Positions 16,593 through 25,576 are shown, numbered from the stretch's first letter. The stretch is 52,169 nucleotides of DNA from Candidatus Aenigmatarchaeota archaeon (GCA_003663355.1 QMZV01000002.1:1-52169), one strand, 5' to 3'. Numbers and translations: made by a program. The notes: generated by a model not told the origin, from the letters alone.

Positions 16593-17795
16593 ATGGTGAA
16601 TGTAAATGAGATGAGAAAGATAGCGATAAGATTGGGAGAGAATGTAAAAAGTTTTACTCCAAGATTTGTTTTTCAGGAGATTAAGAAAAGGTTAAAAAAA
16701 GAGCCGAGGATAAAATTAATAAGAGGATTTAGAGGTTCTGGAAAAACAACTTTGCTTTTGCAAATCTTCAATGAGTACAGAAATGAAGCTTTTTATCTTT
16801 CAGCCGATAATCCACTAATAGCAAAAGAAAATCTATATTCTGTGATGAAAGATATTATTTCCTCTGGAAGCAGAATTTTGCTTATAGATGAAATTCATAA
16901 ATATCCGGAATGGAGGAGAGATGTAAAAGCTGTCTATGATGAATATCCTGAAGTTGTAATTATTTGCTCTGGGAGCGCCCCTCTTGCGTTTATACCTGAA
17001 AGAAGGGAAGAAGTTATAGAAGTTGAACCAATGAGTTTTGATGAATTTCTAAAATTAAAGTACGGAATAACCATAAGAACAAAGAATGAGTGGAGAAGCG
17101 AGGAAAAAAGCATGGAACTTATTGCTAAATACTCACCAAAAATAGAGGCATATTTCAGAGAATATATAGAAACAGGAGGTTTTCCAATTTCAATTAGTTA
17201 TGATGAAACAAGTGCGAAAAAAGCAATATTTTATTCTATAAAGAAATCTGTTTACGAGGATTCAATCTCATTGCTTAAAATGTCGCAAGAAAAGGTTTTT
17301 GCAATGAACAAGATTCTTGTGTTTCTATCTTCTTCTGAGCCAGGAGAGTTAAGCATAAACAATATCTGCTCATTCACAGAGATATCTAAATCTTCTGTTT
17401 ATGAAATTCTTGATGCTCTTGAAAAAATGAGAATTATAAGAATACTCCAACCCTATGCTAAGGGGGGGAAGCTTATAAGGGGTTCTCCAAAAATGCTGTT
17501 TTATCATCCTAACTTAAGAGTTAGTATATGTAGTGAAATTGGAATAGAACCTTCTATAGGCTCCATAAGGGAAGAACTTGTTGTTTTTCTCTTTTCCTTA
17601 AAGGGAGCAAAGGTTTTTACCATAAAAGAAAGGAAAAAGTCCCCAGATTACTATATTTCAAAGCCTATAGACATTTTTGTTGAAATAGGAGGGAAAGGAA
17701 AGAGTAAAGAGCAGTTAAAAGGATTTAGAAAATCTCTTGTATTGAAGCCAGATCAGCTCATTGCTCTGTCTCTCTGTGGTCGAAAAACCGACTAA
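16593..17795 (+). CDS. AAA+ ATPase, COG1373 / DUF4143 type
   Basis: A 400-residue ATPase. Walker A is GFRGSGKT (45-52), Walker B is RILLIDEIHKYPEW, and sensor-like CSGSAPL follows. A winged-helix segment (SINNICSFTEISKSSVYEILDALEKMRIIR) and a C-terminal nuclease-like segment (FVEIGGKGKSKEQLKGF) complete the usual COG1373 architecture. A TATA box lies about 20 bp before the ATG. The gene is bracketed by 62-bp direct repeats and lies in a region of decayed toxin genes, so it looks like an accessory or mobile gene. Biological role of this family is not settled. Confidence 0.85.
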   Translation: MVNVNEMRKIAIRLGENVKSFTPRFVFQEIKKRLKKEPRIKLIRGFRGSGKTTLLLQIFNEYRNEAFYLSADNPLIAKENLYSVMKDIISSGSRILLIDEIHKYPEWRRDVKAVYDEYPEVVIICSGSAPLAFIPERREEVIEVEPMSFDEFLKLKYGITIRTKNEWRSEEKSMELIAKYSPKIEAYFREYIETGGFPISISYDETSAKKAIFYSIKKSVYEDSISLLKMSQEKVFAMNKILVFLSSSEPGELSINNICSFTEISKSSVYEILDALEKMRIIRILQPYAKGGKLIRGSPKMLFYHPNLRVSICSEIGIEPSIGSIREELVVFLFSLKGAKVFTIKERKKSPDYYISKPIDIFVEIGGKGKSKEQLKGFRKSLVLKPDQLIALSLCGRKTD

Positions 17796-17828
17796 ATTCT
17801 TGTAAAAATGGTCGGAAATTCGACTAAA
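17767..17828 (+). repeat. 62-bp direct repeat, right copy
   Basis: Covers the last codons of the ATPase (SLCGRKTD, stop) and about 35 bp of downstream DNA. It carries the same two dyads as the left copy. No promoter for another gene is obvious here. Confidence 0.9.
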
Positions 17829-18006
17829 CTTTCTATAATTAACTCAAAACTTTTATTTATCACAATTGCAAAATTTCGCTTAATTTTGGATTTTTTATTC
17901 TTCAAGGTCTGAATTTATCAGGGTAAAACTCAGGGAAATTCTGGAAAAAGATTATTGATTCTCTATTGTTTAGAAATTTCTTATATTTATTTGTTCTCTG
18001 TAATTT

Positions 18007-18294
18007 ATGAAAATCTTTATTAAAAAACCAACGGGTTACAATCATTATTGTGATGGAAAATTTGATGAGTATTTGGAAAAACTTCTAATATCTTTCGGTT
18101 TTGGAAAAGATGAATATAAAATTGGAGTTCCACATAATTTAACTCTTTATGGTGGTCTTGTGGAGGGAAATACTTGTATTTTGATTTTGGATGAAAGGGA
18201 AAGAGAAGGAAAAAATATTAAAGGTTTGTTAGAAGAGATTTTAAAGTATAAAAAAATATTTCAATGGGAGATAAAGAGATGGTATGAGGTGTAG
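18007..18294 (+). CDS. Hypothetical protein
   Basis: A 95-residue protein starting at an ATG about 25 bp after TTATATTTA, consistent with leaderless transcription. It mixes beta-like (NHYCDGKFDEYLEK, NTCILILDE) and helical segments (GLLEEILKYKKIFQWEIKRW). No motif or family is recognised. It lies between the ATPase repeat and the convergent endonuclease IV gene. Confidence 0.6.
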   Translation: MKIFIKKPTGYNHYCDGKFDEYLEKLLISFGFGKDEYKIGVPHNLTLYGGLVEGNTCILILDEREREGKNIKGLLEEILKYKKIFQWEIKRWYEV

Positions 18295-18307
18295 TAAAAT
18301 GTATCAA

Positions 18308-19117
18308 TTAAGATTTAGTCAGTTTGTTTAAAATTTTCTTCATTTCCAAACTATCTTGCTCCAAAACAGGACTCTCGGAGATAATTCTTATATCTCTCTT
18401 CTTTGTTCCAAAACCTCTGTTAATCAATTCTTTTGCCAATTCCTTGAAGTCCGGTTGATTAGAGGAAATCGGAATGTGTTTTTTTTCTCCTTTTTCTGTG
18501 AATTCAATTCCAGAAAAGTGGGTGTGCAATTCTTTAAATTTTCTGACTTTGTCAAGAATTTCAGAATAATCAATTTTTCCTCCCTGCCTTGCAAAGATGT
18601 GGGCGAAGTCAATTATTGGAGCGCATCCTTTTACTTCTTTGCAAATTTTCAGAATTTCGTCAAGAGTTCCAAATTGCGATTTTTTTCCGGTTGTTTCAAG
18701 ACCGAGAACAACATCAAACTTGTTTTTATCTATTTCTTTTCTCAATTCTACGCAACTTTTTTTTACAAGTTCATAATTTTGTTCGGCGGATAATTTTCCA
18801 TAAAAACCCGGATGAAAAACGATGTATTTTGCCCCCAAATAATGCCCAATTTCGCATGAATCAAGAATTCTTTTTTCGCTCGCCTTAACTTTTTCCGGAT
18901 TGCACAAGTTTATAAAATAAGATGCGTGTATGGATAATTTAACTCTCAAATCCTTTGCAACCCTGCCAATTTCAACCGCTTCTTCTTTTTTCAGATAAAT
19001 GCCTCTGACAAATTCAAGTTCCATCGCATTCAATCCCAATTTTTTTACATCTTTAATTCCTTGTAGTGTATCTCCTTTTGTAATTGTTGGTATCCCGGCC
19101 GGACCTAAATAGATCAT
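18308..19117 (-). CDS. nfo: Endonuclease IV-type AP endonuclease
   Basis: A 269-residue TIM barrel of the endonuclease IV family, which cuts DNA at abasic sites. Metal-site segments are SIHASYFINL, YIVFHPGFYG, VVLGLETTGK, PIIDFAHIFA, ELHTHFSGIE and IISESPVLEQD, giving the His/Glu/Asp set for a trinuclear zinc site. The HTHFSG motif is diagnostic for the archaeal MTH1010-like branch. The ATG overlaps by 4 bp the stop of a short upstream frame (19114-19326), implying translational coupling. Confidence 0.88.
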   Translation of the reverse strand: MIYLGPAGIPTITKGDTLQGIKDVKKLGLNAMELEFVRGIYLKKEEAVEIGRVAKDLRVKLSIHASYFINLCNPEKVKASEKRILDSCEIGHYLGAKYIVFHPGFYGKLSAEQNYELVKKSCVELRKEIDKNKFDVVLGLETTGKKSQFGTLDEILKICKEVKGCAPIIDFAHIFARQGGKIDYSEILDKVRKFKELHTHFSGIEFTEKGEKKHIPISSNQPDFKELAKELINRGFGTKKRDIRIISESPVLEQDSLEMKKILNKLTKS

Positions 19118-19326
19118 TCTAAAACTTTTGGTTCCATAAAAATATTTCTGCTCTTATAATTCAAAGTAAATTCTGGGACTTCTTTTAAATTCTGAAAAGT
19201 ATATCTTTTTGGTGAAATTGAAAGTGATGAATATTTTTGATCAAAACTTGTACTCATAATATTTGATTTTTCATCTTTATTTATAATACAAATCATTCTT
19301 TGAAATATTTCTTCTGAAATCCTCAT
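19114..19326 (-). pseudogene. Truncated flavin-reductase-like protein
   Basis: A 70-residue frame. Its middle, CIINKDEKSNIMSTSFDQKY and SSLSISPKRYTFQNL then KEVPEFTLN, follows the pattern of the FMN-binding split-barrel flavin reductase domain. The family is normally about 150-190 residues, so two thirds are missing, and the tail YKSRNIFMEPKVLE is unrelated. It may survive because its stop is fused by ATGA to the endonuclease IV start. It could also be a genuine small protein. Confidence 0.5.
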
Positions 19327-19525
19327 AAATTTATTATAACAAGGCCTTTTTTATAGAAAGGAAGATTCTAAAAAATCAGAAGGGAATTCTGATTGAAAAA
19401 AGATTCCATTCTTTGTTTTTAAATCATACACACTAAATTTTTATATTGTCATTATAAAGAAAATAAAAAAATTGAAATAAATTTTTAAACATTTTAAGGT
19501 ATTTGTTAAAAAATAAAAACATATT

Positions 19526-20173
19526 ATGATTAAAATTAAATGGAGTAAAAAAATTGTTGATTTTGTAAGGAAGATTAAAGAAGATAGGAGACTTCTCTCA
19601 ATAATTGTTGTTGCAATAATTTTGATTTTTGTTGGAATTGGTTCAATTGCAGGATATTTTGTACTGCCTTCCTCAAGCATAGAAAATGAATTGGCTTTGT
19701 CTCAAGCTGAGTTAAAAACTTGCCAAAAAAATCTTGGAGAATGTAATAATACTACAGCAAGTCTTTCAACTAAAATCTCTGAATTAGAGAAAAACATTTC
19801 AAAATTAACATCAAACTTGAGCAATTGTAAATTGGAAAAAGAAAATTACAAATCTTCTTTAGAGAATTGCACAAAAATGAAAAATAAAATCTCTGATGAA
19901 CTTAAAAGTTGTAAAAAAGATTTGATAACTGCTTTAAACAATTTGGAGGAACAAAAGAAAAAATATAAAAAACTCAATAAAAGTTATGAAGAGATAAAAA
20001 CAAATTTTGCAAAGAACAAATGTTGTCCTCTTCAGAAATTGGTTCCTGATTATAAATATTATGCTGTTAGTGAGAATGATGTTCTTTGCTGTAGAAAAGA
20101 AGATAAAAATTACTTGTGCGGTCCTGATGAAGAAAAAACTTCTGAAGAGGAAGTAAAACAATTAATTTGTTGA
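19526..20173 (+). CDS. Membrane-anchored coiled-coil protein with Cys pattern
   Basis: A 215-residue protein. An N-terminal basic segment precedes one membrane helix (residues about 25-47, LLSIIVVAIILIFVGIGSIAG), then a long coiled coil (55-155) with a cysteine at near-regular intervals (TCQKNLGEC, SNCKLEKE, ENCTKMK, KSCKKDL), and a C-terminal cysteine-rich tail (NKCCPLQ, VLCCRKE, YLCGPDEE, final Cys). Orientation places the coil outside the cell, where the cysteines could cross-link subunits. Several NxT/S sites are present. Function unknown. Confidence 0.72.
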   Translation: MIKIKWSKKIVDFVRKIKEDRRLLSIIVVAIILIFVGIGSIAGYFVLPSSSIENELALSQAELKTCQKNLGECNNTTASLSTKISELEKNISKLTSNLSNCKLEKENYKSSLENCTKMKNKISDELKSCKKDLITALNNLEEQKKKYKKLNKSYEEIKTNFAKNKCCPLQKLVPDYKYYAVSENDVLCCRKEDKNYLCGPDEEKTSEEEVKQLIC

Positions 20174-20213
20174 TTTTTTAAAATTCTTATCAATAAGGGG
20201 TGTAGTTTGTAAA

Positions 20214-20230
20214 TTATTACACTGTTATAA
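20214..20230. repeat. 17-bp palindrome, copy A
   Basis: TTATTACACTGTTATAA, 41 bp after the stop of the coiled-coil protein and 39 bp before the ATG of the metallopeptidase. Dyad TTAT-W-ACA-S-TGT-W-ATAA. Preceded by GTAGTTTGTAAA, similar to the lead-in of copies D and G. Confidence 0.8.
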
Positions 20231-20268
20231 TTTTCATAAAATTATGTTTTTTGTAGAGTTAAAAGATT

Positions 20269-21666
20269 ATGAAAAAATTAATTTTGTTATTTTTTCTAAT
20301 TTTTGTTTTTCCTGCAAATGCAGAAGTAATTCACAATATTTCTTTAGAAGGAGACTGGGCTGTAATAAACTCAACTTTGATTCTAAAATCAGATGAAAAA
20401 ATAGATTACTGGAATTTAAAAATAATGTTGCCAGAAAATGCAGAGATTGTAGAACTAAAAGATGAAATTTCAAAAATAAATTACAATTTTTCAAAATCGG
20501 AATTAGTATTCAGAACAAACAAAAAGAAAGCAAATACAAGAATTGTAAACTTAATTTTCAAAAAGAAAATTGAAGAAAAATACGGACTTAAAATTGCTGA
20601 TTTGGATTTGTTTGGTTTTGAAAATGAGACAACAATAATTGCAGCAAAAAATGTTCATTATTTTTTTGTTCCTATGGCGCAGATAGAATATGGTAAGGAG
20701 ATAAAAGCAAAGAAAAAAGGAGGTTGTAATTTAAGAATAATCTATGGTGGAAAAAAAGAGAGCGAACATTATTTTACAAATTCTAATTTTAATTTAAGTT
20801 TGGTTGAGAGATATTATTTTGTTCCTGAAAGAATTACTGGATTAAAAATTCCTGTAAAGTTTCCGGTTGTTGTTTTACCTGATGAAAAATATAATAAGGA
20901 ATTAGAGAATTTTAGTTCTGGGACTTTTAGTAGAGGGATAATTTTTGTAAGAGAAAATTTGAGTGAAAAGGAAAAAATAGCAACAATTTTGCATGAGACA
21001 ACTCATGGTTTTAATTCTTTTGTTTTAGATTTTGATAAAACAAATATTTCTTGGTTTGATGAAGGGGTTGCATGTTATGTAACTTCTGTTATATTTAGAA
21101 TATTGAATGAAACAAAACCGCAGATTTTTGGAGAAGAAATTAGATGGAGAAATGGAACAACAATATATTCCCTTAAACCAAAATTAAAACCAGAGGATTT
21201 ATTTGAATATTATAAAAAAGGAGATAACTGGATGTTGGATTGGAATCCTAAAAAATATAGAGATGAATATAAAAGAGAATTTGGATATAGTTATTCAGAA
21301 TTGTTTATTAGAGAATATTTGTTTGAAAATGGAAGTTTGCATAAAATCTATAAAAGATTATTAGAGATTAATAAAAGTGTTGAGAATAAAGATGAAAGAA
21401 ACAAAATAATTTTGGATATTTTTGAAAAAGAATTCAAACCTTGCTACTCACTAAATTTAGAGGAAATAAGAAATTGCACAAGAAAATTAAATATGATGAG
21501 TTTTGAAATTCCGGCAACAGAAGGAAAAGAAATTACTTATAAAGTTGAAATTCCCAAAATTCATATTGAAGAAAATAATTCTTTGTTTTCTGATTTTGAA
21601 AATTTCTTTAATAAAATCTGCGAGATTCTTAATTCTTTTATTGAAAAGATTTTGGAATTAGCATGA
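20269..21666 (+). CDS. Secreted gluzincin metallopeptidase
   Basis: A 465-residue exported protein. Residues 1-18 are a signal peptide (MKKLILLFFLIFVFPANA). A beta-rich N-terminal region precedes the zinc site HETTH (242-246) and WFDEG with Glu265, exactly the HExxH-x18-E spacing of gluzincins (M1 / peptidase-MA-like). There is no C-terminal membrane helix. It probably processes proteins at the cell surface. The next gene, a Cas4-like nuclease, starts within its stop (ATGA). Confidence 0.85.
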   Translation: MKKLILLFFLIFVFPANAEVIHNISLEGDWAVINSTLILKSDEKIDYWNLKIMLPENAEIVELKDEISKINYNFSKSELVFRTNKKKANTRIVNLIFKKKIEEKYGLKIADLDLFGFENETTIIAAKNVHYFFVPMAQIEYGKEIKAKKKGGCNLRIIYGGKKESEHYFTNSNFNLSLVERYYFVPERITGLKIPVKFPVVVLPDEKYNKELENFSSGTFSRGIIFVRENLSEKEKIATILHETTHGFNSFVLDFDKTNISWFDEGVACYVTSVIFRILNETKPQIFGEEIRWRNGTTIYSLKPKLKPEDLFEYYKKGDNWMLDWNPKKYRDEYKREFGYSYSELFIREYLFENGSLHKIYKRLLEINKSVENKDERNKIILDIFEKEFKPCYSLNLEEIRNCTRKLNMMSFEIPATEGKEITYKVEIPKIHIEENNSLFSDFENFFNKICEILNSFIEKILELA

Positions 21667-22286
21667 AAAAAATACCGATTCATTTGTTGAATTCGCAAAC
21701 TTATTGTGAGTATCAAATATATTTGGAATATGTAAAAGGTATAAAGGTTAAACCGACTTTAGAAATGAATAAAGGCAGAGAAATACATAATGCTTTGGAG
21801 AAAGAACATAAAAAGAAAGCAAAGTTCAAGTTAAGTGTAATGGATGCAATTAAAAAATCTCAAAAGGAAAAAATAACTCTCGTTGGTAGAGAAATTCCTG
21901 TTACTGGCAATTATTTGTATGGATTTATTGATGAGATACATCTCATGCCTGATCAGATTGTAATAATTGATGACAAACCAAACAGTTATCCATTCTTCGC
22001 AAATAAAAAACAAGTTTTTGGTTATTGCTTGGCATTTGAAGAACAATTTAAAACAAATTTTCCATTGATTGCTTGCATCAGGAATAGAGATAGTAAAAAG
22101 ATTGTCTGGAAAGAAACTTTTTCTGAGAATCATAAGGATATTGTTTTTGAATCTGTAAAAAGAATTTTGAGAATCATAAATCAGAATAAAAAGGCTGAAC
22201 CAACAAATAAAATCAACAAGTGTAAAAGTTGCAGGTTTAGAAATGTTTGTGATATCTACAAAATTAGATTTTCTAAGAGAGATTAA
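21663..22286 (+). CDS. Stand-alone Cas4-like PD-(D/E)XK nuclease
   Basis: A 207-residue RecB-type nuclease with a probable [4Fe-4S] cluster. One Cys near the N-terminus (Cys15) and three at the C-terminus (CKSCRFRNVC; Cys187, 190, 196) match Cas4. The nuclease core has His42 (GREIHNALE), Asp90 (GFIDEIHL), the IIDDKPN block (Asp103/Asp104, Lys105) and QVFGYCLAFEE. No CRISPR array or other cas gene is present in the window, so a repair or recombination role is more likely than spacer acquisition. It overlaps the peptidase gene by 4 bp. Confidence 0.8.
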   Translation: MKKIPIHLLNSQTYCEYQIYLEYVKGIKVKPTLEMNKGREIHNALEKEHKKKAKFKLSVMDAIKKSQKEKITLVGREIPVTGNYLYGFIDEIHLMPDQIVIIDDKPNSYPFFANKKQVFGYCLAFEEQFKTNFPLIACIRNRDSKKIVWKETFSENHKDIVFESVKRILRIINQNKKAEPTNKINKCKSCRFRNVCDIYKIRFSKRD

Positions 22287-22789
22287 TTTTTAATCAAACA
22301 ACAAACCATTTTCACAATTTGTTCAACATTGAATTTCTCTGTATCAATAATCAAATCATAATTTTCAAGTTTGTATATGTCTACAGAGTAAAGTCTCTTG
22401 TATCTTTCTCTTTCTTCTTTTTCTCTTTCTCTTATTTTCTTTTCAACATCTTTTAAATTCAAATTGTCTCTTTTTGCAACTCTTTTCACTCTAACTTTCA
22501 AAGGAGCCTTCAGCCAGATTTTTAACTCCGGATTTGCAAAATAAAAACCCATCCTTGAATCTAATACGCAATTCTGTTCTATTTGTTTTTGTTTTTCATC
22601 TATTTCTTTATCAATTTCTAAATTTTTCTCTGCATATTTTAAAAATTCTGTTAATTCCATCTTCTTTTCTTTTGCTAATTTCTTGAAAATTTCTCCTGCC
22701 GAGATATATTTATAATTTAATTTTTTTGCTAATTCTTTTCCAATTACTGATTTTCCTGCCCCTATCTGGCCAGAGATTGTGATTATCAT
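22283..22789 (-). CDS. cmk: Archaeal cytidylate kinase
   Basis: A 168-residue P-loop kinase that phosphorylates CMP. Walker A is ISGQIGAGKSVIGKELA, followed by YISAGEIFKKLAKEK and VLDSRMGFYFANP, then the lid region REREKEERERYKRLYSVDIYK. This compact architecture is that of archaeal Cmk. The gene converges on the Cas4-like gene, with 4 bp of stop overlap. Confidence 0.9.
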   Translation of the reverse strand: MIITISGQIGAGKSVIGKELAKKLNYKYISAGEIFKKLAKEKKMELTEFLKYAEKNLEIDKEIDEKQKQIEQNCVLDSRMGFYFANPELKIWLKAPLKVRVKRVAKRDNLNLKDVEKKIREREKEERERYKRLYSVDIYKLENYDLIIDTEKFNVEQIVKMVCCLIKN

Positions 22790-23004
22790 AATTATAGGTT
22801 AGAGTAATTATACTTAGCACTTCATAAGATACATTTCTATCATTAGCATTTAAAGAATATCTCAGTGATCTCGGTGGATGGAAGATATTTGATAAAATAA
22901 TGGAAAAAGCAATTGTAGTGAGATTTGGGGGAGAATAACTTTGATTTAATTTTTTGTTATTTTAAGTAACAAAAAGTATTTAAAGTTTTTTGTGGAGTTT
23001 ATTT

Positions 23005-23268
23005 ATGGATAAAATAGGTACAATTTGTTTTACTACAACTATAGGGGCTATGATAGCGGAATTTCTACAAGGACGTCCAGAGGTGGCTTTGTCTATTCCT
23101 CTCGCTGCTGCACCAATATATATGATGGGTGGTGAAATTGCTGCATATCTCAAAAGCAGGAGAGAAATAAAAAAATTAGATCCCTATGAAGCAGAATTAA
23201 TTGGACATTGTGAAGTAGGAATAGATCATAAAGGGAGACCAACCTATAGGTATAGGTATTGGGAATAA
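23005..23268 (+). CDS. Small membrane protein
   Basis: An 87-residue protein from ATG 23005, about 27 bp after GTATTTAAAG; an in-frame TTG at 22990 is less likely. Two hydrophobic segments (TICFTTTIGAMIAEFL and VALSIPLAAAPIYMMGGEIAAYL) are followed by a soluble tail ending RPTYRYRYWE. No family recognised. Confidence 0.55.
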   Translation: MDKIGTICFTTTIGAMIAEFLQGRPEVALSIPLAAAPIYMMGGEIAAYLKSRREIKKLDPYEAELIGHCEVGIDHKGRPTYRYRYWE

Positions 23269-23304
23269 AATTTTACTGATAAATTGATTATTTAAATTTT
23301 CAGT

Positions 23305-23535
23305 ATGGCAGAAGATGTTGTAAAATTGATAATGAATAGAGAAAACATTAGAAATATTGGTATAGTCGCTCTATCAATCATAGAAAAACGACTATGACAG
23401 ACAGGTTCTTTGCAGGGGGCAGGAATGCTTTCTGAAGAGTTGGCAGGAAAATCTTTAGAAGTCTGGAAGAAAAAAGAAATATTGAAAAAGGCAAGGGTAA
23501 AACCTCTTTCTTTATTTGACTCTTTAAAAAATTAA
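23305..23535 (+). pseudogene. N-terminal remnant of elongation factor 2
   Basis: The first frame reads MAEDVVKLIMNRENIRNIGI then VA, the standard archaeal EF-2 N-terminus. Where the G1 loop (AHIDHGKTTMTD) should follow, the DNA still spells a degraded version (HRKTTMTDRFFAGG) in a shifted frame, and then GMLSEELAGK in a third frame. After that similarity stops and the frame ends at TAA 23533-23535, overlapping the mcm stop. The remaining 650 or so codons are absent. Confidence 0.75.
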
Positions 23536-25538
23536 ACCTTTTTCAAATACCCGCTCTTTGGTTCATAAAGCAAGCCTTCCCTTTTCAATTTTTCAATTAG
23601 TTCCCTCCAATCTGAAATTCCCTCTTCCTCTGCCTGAGCTCCGACATCCTCTACTGACACCTCTTTCATTTCTTTTTCTAATTTATCAACAATATCCAAT
23701 AAAACTCTGATTTTTGATCTCTGCGTTCCTGCAACAGAAGTTTCCATTCTGTCTATATCCAATTTATCTGTTTCAACATCAAAACCTAATTGTTTAAGAC
23801 TTGTCCGCATAAGTCTTATTGCTCTCTTAGCATCCTGTTTTATTGTTGTATCTCTTAAATTTATTTTTGCAGAGGCTTGAGCTAATCTTATTAATGCCTC
23901 AAATTGCCTGAATGTTATTGGCACAATCCTGTCCTCTTCTGAATACTTGCTTCTCGTTTCTATAAAAAATTTCTTAAATTCTTCCAAGGTTTCATCGCTC
24001 AATTTTACTTGTTTTATGTTTTGTTTTGAATAAGCAATGTATTTTCTCAATAATGAATGTTTTATCTCTGGCTCTGTTGTTTTTAAATCTTTTCTTGACA
24101 ACAGAACATGGTCAACAAGTTTTCTGTCCTCTTCTATATTCGGAACATCTCTTAAAGCAAATTTTAAATCAAATCTTGATAATAATGTTGGTGGTATATT
24201 TATCTGGTCTGCAATTGGTGTATAAATATCAAATCTACCGAGTTTTGGATTTGCTCCTGCTAAAACAGAAGTTTGAGCTGGGAGAGTAGCGACAATGCTT
24301 GCCTTTGCTATTGAAACTGAACCCTGTTCAAGTGCTTCGTGCATAGCTACCTGATCTTCTTTATTCATTTTTTCAAATTCATCTATAGCAAGCAATCCTT
24401 TGTTGCAAAGAACAAGAGCTCCGGCTTCCAGAACCCAACCTCCTGTGAACTCGTCCTTTCTAACTGTTGAGATTAACCCTGCTCCAGTTATCCCCTTTCC
24501 GGAAACATATTTTGAACGAGGGATTAATTTTGAAACCAATTTAAGTAATTGTGATTTTGCTGTGGCAGGGTCCCCTACAAGAAGAATATGTATATCTCCT
24601 CTTATCCTGGTTCCATCTGGCATCTCTGCAGGAGTTCCTCCAAAAAGTTGCAATAATATTGCTTCTTTCACTTCTCTGTTTCCATAAATTGATGGTGCAA
24701 GAGAATTCACAAGTTTTTCATAAATGTCCGGTCTTTTTGCTAATTCTAAAATTTCTTTTTCATCTTCCTTGCTGATTTCTATTTCCTCTAATTCTTTTTC
24801 AGCAAGCTCAATGTAATTTGCCTCAATATAAATGTCTGATTGCGTTGCTTCTCTTCCTCTAATGTTTCTTGGAAGTTCTTTTAATATTCCATTAACAAGA
24901 ATTCTGCTTCCTGGGTCTGTTTTTCTTTGCATTTCTGGAGTTGTTAGTTCTTTTTTTAAAAAAACCTTTACCTCCCCCGGTTTTTCACCTGATGTAATTT
25001 CAAATGGCTCTTGTAGAACAATCCATCTTGAATCATACATTTTTTTTTCAAGGAATTTAAAACCACCTCTTTTTTTACAGAGTGGGCAGACAAAAGGTTT
25101 TATAATTGTTGGGCCTCTTTGTTCTAAAGAAAATTTTTCTCCACATTCTTGGCATTCATATACTGTCTCGTAAATTCTTGGTTTTATCTCAGAGGCAATC
25201 TTCACAATCCCTTCCACATTTATAAACTTGTTAATATGTTCTACTCTTAAATTTCTGATTCTTATACTCTGCGTTTTTGGCAAATTCTTAAACTCTATTT
25301 CTACTTTATTTTCCAAATCAAAATCCTGAATTTTTTCCCTAAAAAAAGCTAGAGTTTCTTCTGGATTCTCCAACAAGTATTCCGCTAAGTCTGGATTAAA
25401 CTTGTCCAAATCAAAATAATCCAAAATTAAAGGTTTTTCATTTGTAGAAGCAAAAACTAACTCTTCTTCTTTTGTCTTTAGAAAGTCATAAACTTGTTCT
25501 TTCAGATTTTGTTGATTGCTCATTATAAAACTTCTCAT
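23532..25538 (-). CDS. mcm: Replicative MCM helicase
   Basis: A 668-residue MCM protein. The N-terminal domain has a zinc ribbon (CQECGEKF ... CPLCKKRGG), and the AAA+ core has Walker A LLVGDPATAKSQL, Walker B LLAIDEFEKM, sensor 1 ANPKLGRF and the arginine finger LLSRFDLKF. A winged helix closes the chain (VEDVGAQAEEEGISDWRELIEKLKREG). No intein is present. Start is either ATG 25538 or ATG 25523 (MSNQQNLKEQV). It forms the hexameric unwindase with GINS and Orc1, both encoded near the window's other end. Confidence 0.96.
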   Translation of the reverse strand: MRSFIMSNQQNLKEQVYDFLKTKEEELVFASTNEKPLILDYFDLDKFNPDLAEYLLENPEETLAFFREKIQDFDLENKVEIEFKNLPKTQSIRIRNLRVEHINKFINVEGIVKIASEIKPRIYETVYECQECGEKFSLEQRGPTIIKPFVCPLCKKRGGFKFLEKKMYDSRWIVLQEPFEITSGEKPGEVKVFLKKELTTPEMQRKTDPGSRILVNGILKELPRNIRGREATQSDIYIEANYIELAEKELEEIEISKEDEKEILELAKRPDIYEKLVNSLAPSIYGNREVKEAILLQLFGGTPAEMPDGTRIRGDIHILLVGDPATAKSQLLKLVSKLIPRSKYVSGKGITGAGLISTVRKDEFTGGWVLEAGALVLCNKGLLAIDEFEKMNKEDQVAMHEALEQGSVSIAKASIVATLPAQTSVLAGANPKLGRFDIYTPIADQINIPPTLLSRFDLKFALRDVPNIEEDRKLVDHVLLSRKDLKTTEPEIKHSLLRKYIAYSKQNIKQVKLSDETLEEFKKFFIETRSKYSEEDRIVPITFRQFEALIRLAQASAKINLRDTTIKQDAKRAIRLMRTSLKQLGFDVETDKLDIDRMETSVAGTQRSKIRVLLDIVDKLEKEMKEVSVEDVGAQAEEEGISDWRELIEKLKREGLLYEPKSGYLKKV

Positions 25539-25559
25539 TAAATTTAGATAAGGGTTTTG

Positions 25560-25576
25560 TTATTACGGTGTTATAT
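25560..25576. repeat. 17-bp palindrome, copy B (imperfect)
   Basis: TTATTACGGTGTTATAT, in the 68-bp gap between the CBS gene stop (25607) and the mcm start. It is preceded by AAGGGTTTTG, which recurs in the elements at 34641 and 50076. Confidence 0.65.

Noticed and set aside
22800..22940. A short open stretch reading EYLSDLGGWKIFDKIMEKAI with no start codon
   Set aside because: It resembles a gene end but I cannot match it to any family.
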